Source: Pullibacteroides sp964436335 (GTDB taxonomy: Bacteria > Bacteroidota > Bacteroidia > Bacteroidales > P3). Taken from it: a DNA stretch of 7,800 nucleotides. Below, one piece after another: positions 1 to 4,138 of this stretch. The position numbers and the translations under genes were made by a program. Below the pieces are notes generated by a model. The model had not been told where the DNA came from. It made no database searches and saw only the letters and a program-made list of their open reading frames with translations. The stretch covers positions 1-7,800 of the forward strand of contig CAYTCD010000082.1 of assembly GCA_964436335.1 (NCBI GenBank), written 5' to 3'. Numbering within the stretch: position 1 is the stretch's first letter; each line of letters starts with the position of its first letter.

Positions 1-50
1 GTCGTAACAAGGTAGCCGTACCGGAAGGTGTGGCTGGAATACCTCCTTTC
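1..50 (+). rRNA. rrs: 16S ribosomal RNA, 3' end only (partial)
   Basis: The window opens inside the universally conserved 3' end of 16S rRNA; the first 20 bases match the region of the common 1492R primer site. Helix 45 is visible: bases 14-22 pair with 27-35 around a GGAA loop at 23-26, with G-U wobbles. The anti-Shine-Dalgarno core CCTCC is intact at 42-46. The mature end is placed near 49-50 by analogy with other Bacteroidota. Only about 50 nt of the gene lie inside the window; the rest is upstream. Positions 31 (T in GTGTGG) and 40 (T in GGAAT) differ from the GTGCGG and GGAAC I expect in Bacteroidales. The first only turns a G-C pair of helix 45 into G-U, so folding is kept. Confidence 0.95.
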
Positions 51-97
51 TGGAGCCGTATCCGGAAACTATCGTTATTGCGGAAGTTTACGTAACC

Positions 98-171
98 AGT
101 CTCGTAGCTCAGTTGGTTAGAGCACTACACTGATAATGTAGGGGTCAGCGGTTCAACTCCGCTCGAGACTA
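98..171 (+). tRNA. ileT: tRNA-Ile (anticodon GAT)
   Basis: A full cloverleaf can be drawn. The acceptor stem is 98-104 with 164-170, the D arm GCTC/GAGC is 107-110 with 120-123, the anticodon stem is 125-129 with 137-141, and the T arm AGCGG/CCGCT is 147-151 with 159-163. The loop CTGATAA puts GAT at 132-134, which reads AUC/AUU. The discriminator is A171, and CCA is not encoded (ACAG follows). The first acceptor pair is A-T rather than the more usual G-C. The gene lies 47 nt after the 16S end, the usual place for tRNA-Ile in a bacterial rRNA spacer, and is presumably co-transcribed with 16S and cut out of the precursor. Confidence 0.96.
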
Positions 172-179
172 CAGTCCCA

Positions 180-201
180 AAAACGATCGAGAGATCGTTT
201 T
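180..201 (+). other. Perfect hairpin with GAGA (GNRA-type) loop between the two spacer tRNAs
   Basis: Bases 180-188 are perfectly complementary to 193-201, giving nine base pairs closed by loop GAGA at 189-192, which fits the stable GNRA tetraloop class. It sits between the tRNA-Ile 3' end and the tRNA-Ala 5' end. A likely role, by inference, is a folding or processing element that separates the two tRNA precursors. It ends in only four T's (198-201) that belong to the stem, with no T run after it, so it should not terminate transcription. Confidence 0.6.
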
Positions 202-211
202 ATTTGTATAA

Positions 212-285
212 GGGGGATTAGCTCAGTTGGCTAGAGCACCTGCTTTGCAAGCAGGGGGTCAACGGTTCGAATCCGTTATTCTCCA
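212..285 (+). tRNA. alaT: tRNA-Ala (anticodon TGC)
   Basis: The cloverleaf is complete. The acceptor stem is 212-218 with 278-284 (two G-U pairs), the D arm is GCTC/GAGC, and the anticodon stem CCTGC/GCAGG is 239-243 with 251-255. The loop TTTGCAA places TGC at 246-248. The T arm AACGG/CCGTT is 261-265 with 273-277 and carries the standard TTCGAAT loop. The discriminator is A285 and CCA is not encoded. tRNA-Ile followed by tRNA-Ala is the classical order in a 16S-23S spacer, so this part of the operon is normal up to this point. Confidence 0.97.
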
Positions 286-317
286 CACATCTTATATCAA
301 TCAGTTGTTTTGAGTTT

Positions 318-350
318 AAGGCTGTAATGTTTCTTACAGCCTTTTTTTTT
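318..350 (+). terminator. Strong intrinsic terminator closing the 16S-tRNA unit
   Basis: Bases 318-327 pair perfectly with 334-343 (10 bp, core GGCTGTAA/TTACAGCC) around a six-base loop at 328-333. A run of nine T's (342-350) follows or overlaps the stem base. This is a textbook Rho-independent terminator. It begins 33 nt after tRNA-Ala and would stop the rRNA transcript before any 23S gene. It also insulates the downstream exbB operon from rRNA promoters. Confidence 0.92.
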
Positions 351-404
351 GAAAGTAACTACAGGTTTCTAACAGTTTTCTGTTTATTTCTCGTTTAAAA
401 GAGG

Positions 405-436
405 TTGACGGATCTTCCGTTTATGCCGTATCTTCG
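405..436 (+). promoter_or_regulatory. Putative Bacteroidota-type promoter for the exbB operon
   Basis: TATCTTCG at 429-436 matches the Bacteroidota -7 consensus TAnnTTTG except for one base. TTG at 405-407 would be the -33 element, giving a 21-bp spacer. It lies between the rRNA terminator and the exbB start, in the only gap of this block. The start of transcription would fall around 441-445, leaving a short 5' leader. Spacing and position support it; the single mismatch lowers confidence. Confidence 0.55.
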
Positions 437-457
437 CAAGAGTATAATTGATAAAGT

Positions 458-462
458 GAGGA
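458..462 (+). promoter_or_regulatory. SD-like ribosome binding site of exbB
   Basis: GAGGA at 458-462 lies six bases before ATG 469 and is complementary to the intact anti-SD at 42-46. It supports 469 as the start. This is notable because the other clear starts in the window (exbD, nrdD) have A/T-rich upstream regions and no SD, as is usual in Bacteroidota. Confidence 0.55.
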
Positions 463-468
463 TTTATT

Positions 469-1173
469 ATGCTTTTACAGATTTTAACAGAAGCCGTTGA
501 TGCGGCAGGCGAAATGGAACAGTTGGCGGAAGCCGCTGTACAGACCCAGGAAAAGATTCCGGTGATGGAGTTGGCCTTGAAAGGCGGTTGGATTATGATA
601 CCCATTATCCTGTTATTATTGGTCAGCGTCTATATATTTATGGAACGTCTGGTGGTAATCCGCAAATCTTCGGGCAACGAAGAAGGGCTTTTGTGTTCTA
701 TCCGCGATTATGTGTTGAATGATCGTTTGGATTCGGCTAAAACATTATGCATGAATACTAATACGCCTACTTCACGTATAATTGAAAAAGGGATAGACCG
801 CATAGGGAAGCCGATAGAAAATATCAAGTCGGCGATGGAGGATGCCGGTAATTTGGAAGTGGCCCGATTGGAAAAAGGCATCAGTTGGCTTTCCACCACG
901 GCGGGTGCGGCACCGATGATAGGTTTTTTAGGAACGGTAACGGGGATGGTGCGCGTGTTTTTCGATATGGCTTCCAAAGGAAACAACATAGAAGTGGGGA
1001 CTTTGGCCAACGGTATGTATCAGGCCATGGTAACCACGGTGGCCGGTCTGATTGTGGGCATTATCGCCTATATCTGCTACAATATAGTGGTTGCGCGGAT
1101 AGGCCGTGCCACCCATGTGTTCGAAACGCGTTCTGCCGAATTTATGGATCTTTTGAACGAGCCTGTTAAATAG
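469..1173 (+). CDS. exbB: ExbB/TolQ/MotA-family proton channel subunit
   Basis: This 234-aa inner-membrane protein is a subunit of the proton-driven motor that energises TonB (or a Tol-type partner). Three membrane segments are visible at about 41-59, 139-163 and 187-208. The family signature lies in the second: APMIGFLGTVTGM at 148-160. The third, ANGMYQAMVTTVAGL at 180-194, carries the polar threonines (T189/T190) expected to line the proton path. An acidic, probably periplasmic N-terminal stretch (8-35) precedes the first helix, as I recall for Bacteroidota ExbB. The cytoplasmic loop spans about 61-138. The start at 469 is supported by GAGGA six bases upstream. It is the first gene of an operon with exbD, tonB and a phosphoesterase. 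The assignment to ExbB rather than TolQ rests on the tonB-like neighbour. Confidence 0.92.
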   Translation: MLLQILTEAVDAAGEMEQLAEAAVQTQEKIPVMELALKGGWIMIPIILLLLVSVYIFMERLVVIRKSSGNEEGLLCSIRDYVLNDRLDSAKTLCMNTNTPTSRIIEKGIDRIGKPIENIKSAMEDAGNLEVARLEKGISWLSTTAGAAPMIGFLGTVTGMVRVFFDMASKGNNIEVGTLANGMYQAMVTTVAGLIVGIIAYICYNIVVARIGRATHVFETRSAEFMDLLNEPVK

Positions 1174-1192
1174 GCGATTAAAAATCGAATTC

Positions 1193-1606
1193 ATGGCATT
1201 AAAATCGCGTTATAAACAGGACTTGAATTTCAGTTCGGCATCTATGTCCGATCTGGTGTTCTTGTTGCTTATCTTTTTTATTCTGCTTTCCACTATGGTG
1301 AGTCCCAATGCCATTAAGTTGCTTTTACCCAACAGCAGCAGCAAAACGGTGGCCAAGCAGAGCTACACCATTTACATCAACGACCAATACCAGTATTTTG
1401 TGGAACAGTCGATGGTGGAAGCCGCCGATCTGGAACAGGCTGTATATGGACTCACGGCTACCAATCCCGATGCCACGGTGGTATTGCGGGTTGATCGTAC
1501 CGTTCCCGTGCAGTATTTGGTAAGGGTGATGGATGCCGTAAACAGGGTGAATGAGCAGACAGGGCATAAATTGAAAACCATTTTGGCGACTGCACCTCAT
1601 GAATGA
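1193..1606 (+). CDS. exbD: ExbD/TolR-family proton channel subunit
   Basis: A 137-aa protein with the ExbD/TolR layout: a short cytoplasmic N-terminus, one membrane helix (about 18-36) and a periplasmic domain. The key feature is the protonatable aspartate D20 in SMSDLVFLLLIFFI, equivalent to the essential helix Asp of ExbD/TolR. After the helix, IKLLLPNSSS (41-50) corresponds to the family segment ending in a leucine-proline. The periplasmic half (about 57-131) contains the usual VVLRVDRTVPVQYLVRVMD type of strand and helix, which dimerises in known structures. It starts 19 nt after exbB with no SD; that gap holds a small A/T hairpin (1175-1179 with 1183-1187). Its 3' end overlaps tonB by 8 nt, which suggests coupled translation. 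Confidence 0.93.
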   Translation: MALKSRYKQDLNFSSASMSDLVFLLLIFFILLSTMVSPNAIKLLLPNSSSKTVAKQSYTIYINDQYQYFVEQSMVEAADLEQAVYGLTATNPDATVVLRVDRTVPVQYLVRVMDAVNRVNEQTGHKLKTILATAPHE

Positions 1607-2396
1607 TTCCGAAAAGAGAATAAGGAAGAAGGCTTCGTGCATGGCTTTGCTGTCAACGGTCTTGTTTGCCGCTTTGACGGTATGCGTGTTGCTTTTCTGC
1701 GGATTATACCGGCCTTTCCCACCTCCTCCCGAATATGGAATAGAGGTTAATTTGGGTTATATGGATGAGGGAAGCGGGGATGAGCAGGCGATGGATCCAT
1801 TGGCCGATGACAAGATGGAGGAACAGGAAGAGACCTCTTTGGAAGACGAACCTGTGGTAACGGCGGAGGAAGAGGCTCCGTCTTTGCCCGCACCGAAAGT
1901 GGCTTCAAAGCCTAAGCCACAGCCCGCAGTGAAGCCGCAGGAAGAAAAGCCGAAAGAAAAGGTAAAGCAAGAGCCCGAAATAAATCCGATGGCGCTTTAT
2001 CCGGGAAAACGCAAGGGCAGCACTTCTTCCGCTCAAGGCGAGACCCGTACCTCTGGTGATCAGGGAAAACCTTCCGGCGACATAAATGGGCAGGGTTATA
2101 CGGGTTCGGGTGGCTCTGGCGGTATCTCCTTTTCGTTGAGCGGCCGTACGCTGATGTCTTTGGTAAAACCCAAGTACGATTCGGAAGAGGAAGGTATCGT
2201 GGTGGTGCGCATTTGGGTGAACCGTAACGGTGCTGTAACCCGTGTACGGGCAGGGGTGAAGGGAACGACCACATTGGATGAACATCTATGGAAAACAGCC
2301 GAACAAGCGGCTTTGCGGTCCAATTTCGTACCTAAGGAAAATACGCCTGAGGAACAGGTGGGTACCATCAGTTATCGTTTTGTGAGAGGACTCTGA
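1599..2396 (+). CDS. tonB: TonB-like energy transducer
   Basis: This 265-aa protein has a cytoplasmic tip rich in basic residues, one membrane anchor (about 13-36), then a long periplasmic linker. The linker has an acidic part (56-93), a Pro/Lys-rich part (94-128) and a Gly/Ser-rich part (139-177). The C-terminal domain (about 180-265) has the TonB features: SLVKPKY, then VVVRIWVNRNGAVTRV (201-216) and a closing GTISYRFV strand (255-262). The NRNG turn is typical of Bacteroidota TonB proteins. It would carry energy from ExbB-ExbD to outer-membrane TonB-dependent transporters, whose identity cannot be told from here; a TolA-like envelope role is the alternative. Start 1599 overlaps exbD by 8 nt, and its TGA shares one base with the next ATG. 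No receptor gene is adjacent. Confidence 0.88.
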   Translation: MNDSEKRIRKKASCMALLSTVLFAALTVCVLLFCGLYRPFPPPPEYGIEVNLGYMDEGSGDEQAMDPLADDKMEEQEETSLEDEPVVTAEEEAPSLPAPKVASKPKPQPAVKPQEEKPKEKVKQEPEINPMALYPGKRKGSTSSAQGETRTSGDQGKPSGDINGQGYTGSGGSGGISFSLSGRTLMSLVKPKYDSEEEGIVVVRIWVNRNGAVTRVRAGVKGTTTLDEHLWKTAEQAALRSNFVPKENTPEEQVGTISYRFVRGL

Positions 2397-3688
2397 TGAA
2401 CGCAAAACGGAACATCTGGATATTTTGCGCTTTGTATGCGGCGGCATTGATTTTCATTACAGGGATCGCTGTTTTGCGGATGCCGTTCTATAAGATGATA
2501 GGAACAGCATTTGCGATCCTTTTTCTGTGCGATATCCTTATCGGATGGAAATATTGCCGGATTCAGCGGAATGAAAGAAGGACGAACCGAACAAAGGCCG
2601 TTATATTTCTTTTTCTCCCTTTGTTTTGTGTTGTGCTTTTCGCTGTGGCGCTCTGTTTTCAGGACATGTACCTGTGGCCGGCTTTTATACGGACTTATTT
2701 TTTGGGGAGTATCGCTATCCTGTTTCTTTTAAAGTTTCTCTTTGCCGCGGTTTGGTTCATTACCCGTAAAAAAGCGGCTTGGATACCGTGGACGCTTACG
2801 GTTTGTGTTTTTCTGGGGCTGCTTTATGCCATGGTGGTTTCTACGTTCAACCTACGGATCGATAAAATCGACATGGAGCGGGAAAATACAGCGCGGCCGG
2901 TGCCGGCGGGACTGCGTGGATACCGTATCTTGCAGATTTCGGATATGCATATCGGCAGTTTTACTTCTCCTATGCAGATACGGCGTTTGGTTGGGCAAGC
3001 CATGCAGACCCAACCCGATATGGTGGTGTTTACCGGCGATATGGTGAATTTCAGTTCTGCCGAGATGGATCCGTTTTTGAACGAATTGGCTTCTTTGCAA
3101 GCTCCCGATGGCGTGTATTGCGTTCTGGGTAACCACGATTACGGCGGTTACGTTTCGTGGCCCGATACCGCCGCCCGTCGGGCCAATCTGCAAAAACTGC
3201 TGCGGCATTACCGCCATTTGAATTGGATTTGCCTTAATAACGCGGCCGTACGAATAGAAAGAGGCGGCGATACACTGTTGCTGGTTGGAGTTGAGAACTG
3301 GGGCAAGGGAAAACGATTTCCGAAGAAAGGCGATCTGGCGGCTGCCTTGTCTTCTGCATCGATTCGGGATAAACACGAAGATTCCCTCCTTTCGGATATC
3401 CATACCTACACGATATTGCTCTCGCACGATCCCAGTCATTTCGATTCGGTGGTATATCCGCACTATCCGCAGGTTGACCTGACCCTTTCGGGGCATACCC
3501 ACGGCATGCAGATGGGGCTGCGTATCAAGGGGCGGGATTATAGTCCGGCCCGTTGGCTCTATGCACATTATTCGGGATTATACGTTATGGCAAACGGACA
3601 GGCTTTATATGTCAATACCGGTTGCGGTTTCAATGGCTTGCCTTTCCGTTTGGGAATCCGGCCCAGTCTCACTTTGTTGCAATTCTAA
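2396..3688 (+). CDS. Membrane-anchored calcineurin-type metallophosphoesterase (YkuE/LpxG-like)
   Basis: A 430-aa protein. The first ~150 residues hold about five hydrophobic segments (near 8-27, 32-50, 68-88, 98-122, 129-150). The rest is a metallophosphoesterase domain, probably on the membrane surface. All dinuclear metal-binding motifs are intact: SDMHIG (D183, H185), TGDMVN (D215), GNHDYG (N246, H247, D248), LSHDP (H344) and SGHTHGMQ (H367, H369). It should therefore be an active hydrolase. Relatives with this build include YkuE/YaeI-type phosphoesterases and chlamydial LpxG, a UDP-2,3-diacylglucosamine hydrolase of lipid A synthesis. The substrate here is not determined by sequence. Its ATG shares one base with the tonB stop (TGATG), implying translational coupling and an envelope-linked function. 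Confidence 0.85.
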   Translation: MNAKRNIWIFCALYAAALIFITGIAVLRMPFYKMIGTAFAILFLCDILIGWKYCRIQRNERRTNRTKAVIFLFLPLFCVVLFAVALCFQDMYLWPAFIRTYFLGSIAILFLLKFLFAAVWFITRKKAAWIPWTLTVCVFLGLLYAMVVSTFNLRIDKIDMERENTARPVPAGLRGYRILQISDMHIGSFTSPMQIRRLVGQAMQTQPDMVVFTGDMVNFSSAEMDPFLNELASLQAPDGVYCVLGNHDYGGYVSWPDTAARRANLQKLLRHYRHLNWICLNNAAVRIERGGDTLLLVGVENWGKGKRFPKKGDLAAALSSASIRDKHEDSLLSDIHTYTILLSHDPSHFDSVVYPHYPQVDLTLSGHTHGMQMGLRIKGRDYSPARWLYAHYSGLYVMANGQALYVNTGCGFNGLPFRLGIRPSLTLLQF

Positions 3689-3715
3689 AAAGGAAGTGCC
3701 ATTTTTCATTCTTTC

Positions 3716-3741
3716 AGTTATTTGTGATTTCATAACTTTTT
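3716..3741 (+). terminator. Weak intrinsic terminator candidate after the exbB operon
   Basis: AGTTAT at 3716-3721 pairs with ATAACT at 3732-3737 across a ten-base loop, followed by T's up to 3741. The stem is only 6 bp with a single G-C pair, so it may be inefficient. Position supports it: 27 nt after the phosphoesterase stop and before the next promoter. Confidence 0.4.
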
Positions 3742-3763
3742 GATAAATGGTTTTTCGTTTGCC

Positions 3764-3793
3764 TTGTTCCTTCTTTCTGATTCCGTAATTTTG
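3764..3793 (+). promoter_or_regulatory. Bacteroidota-type promoter for the riboswitch-nrdDG operon
   Basis: TAATTTTG at 3786-3793 fits the -7 consensus TAnnTTTG exactly. TTG at 3764-3766 serves as the -33 element with a 19-bp spacer. Transcription would start around 3798-3800, at or just inside the 5' strand of the riboswitch P1 stem, so promoter and aptamer are packed against each other. No NrdR-box-like palindrome was recognised around it. Confidence 0.72.
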
Positions 3794-3795
3794 TA

Positions 3796-3961
3796 TCGAT
3801 ATCGGTTTCCGTCTGCATGGGCGGATGAAAAGGGAATCCGGTGAAAGTCCGGAACTATCCCCGTAGCTGTAAGTTTTATCGTAGAACATACGGAAAACCA
3901 CTGGGTAAAACCGGGAAGGGCGTATGTTTGGAAACAAGTCAGAAGACCTGCCGCATATCGA
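3796..3961 (+). promoter_or_regulatory. Cobalamin (vitamin B12) riboswitch aptamer
   Basis: The leader shows the hallmark blocks of the cobalamin riboswitch class in order. These are AAAAGGGAA (3828-3836), the P3 hairpin TCCGG/CCGGA (3837-3841 with 3849-3853), CCCCGTAGCTGTAA (3859-3872), CCACTGG (3898-3904), CCGGGAAGGG (3911-3920), and the B12 box AAGTCAGAAGACCTGCC (3936-3952). The outer stem pairs 3796-3805 with 3951-3961 (one bulged base), although the first bases may lie upstream of the transcription start. A perfect 8-bp stem, 3885-3892 with 3921-3928, carries the P5 hairpin, 3901-3904 with 3911-3914, leaving loop L5 GTAAAA (3905-3910). Known members bind adenosyl- or hydroxo/methyl-cobalamin and lower expression of the downstream genes. 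Here these are nrdD-nrdG-marC. Confidence 0.95.
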
Positions 3962-4108
3962 AATCAAATCCTGCGCTTCGGGTGAAAGGCGGCGGAGTGG
4001 CTTCGGCATTTTCCAGTTTCCGGGCATATTCTCCTGTCTTTTATTTTCCGATCTGTAGGTTTTTTGCGTAATCCGAAATTTTAATGCTCCGTCGGAGAGG
4101 CGGAATGC
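3962..4108 (+). other. Long leader segment between aptamer and start-proximal hairpin
   Basis: This segment of about 147 nt follows the riboswitch aptamer and precedes the last hairpin before nrdD. No convincing protein, terminator or repeat is visible. A short hairpin CTCC/GGAG (4087-4090 with 4094-4097) and a minimal frame starting at ATG 4084 are discussed in the findings. A poly-T run at 4060-4065 has no strong stem before it, so a transcription-terminating expression platform is not supported. Confidence 0.4.
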
Positions 4109-4122
4109 TTAGGTTTTGCTAA
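4109..4122 (+). promoter_or_regulatory. Candidate expression platform: P13-type hairpin whose loop can kiss riboswitch L5
   Basis: TTAG at 4109-4112 pairs with CTAA at 4119-4122, exposing loop GTTTTG (4113-4118). The TTTT of this loop is complementary to AAAA of aptamer loop L5 (3907-3910). G4118 can wobble with T3906, and G4113 can pair with C3911 if that base is free. L5-L13 kissing is the known switching contact of cobalamin riboswitches. The hairpin ends 16 nt before ATG 4139, so ligand-stabilised kissing could hide the A-rich translation start region. The stem is only 4 bp and alone would be unstable. Confidence 0.5.
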
Positions 4123-4138
4123 AAAAATAAATGCAGTT

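Noticed and set aside
443..448. TATAAT upstream of exbB
   Set aside because: Matches the E. coli -10 box, but Bacteroidota sigma factors favour TAnnTTTG, and no proper -35 lies at the right distance. The 429-436 element fits better.
286..468. Possible start of 23S rRNA after tRNA-Ala
   Set aside because: No conserved 23S 5' sequence is present; the stretch holds an intrinsic terminator, a promoter candidate and an SD-like site.
2852..3568. 238-codon open frame antisense to the phosphoesterase
   Set aside because: Shadow of a gene with all catalytic motifs intact on the plus strand; no family features.
4055..4066. GGTTTTTT as the partner of riboswitch loop L5 or as a terminator T run
   Set aside because: It is complementary to part of L5 but is not presented in a hairpin loop, and no stable stem precedes the T run. 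The 4109-4122 hairpin is the better candidate.
3841..4071. 76-codon plus-strand frame across the riboswitch
   Set aside because: It begins inside conserved aptamer bases, contains RNA motifs rather than protein features, and lacks a ribosome binding signal.
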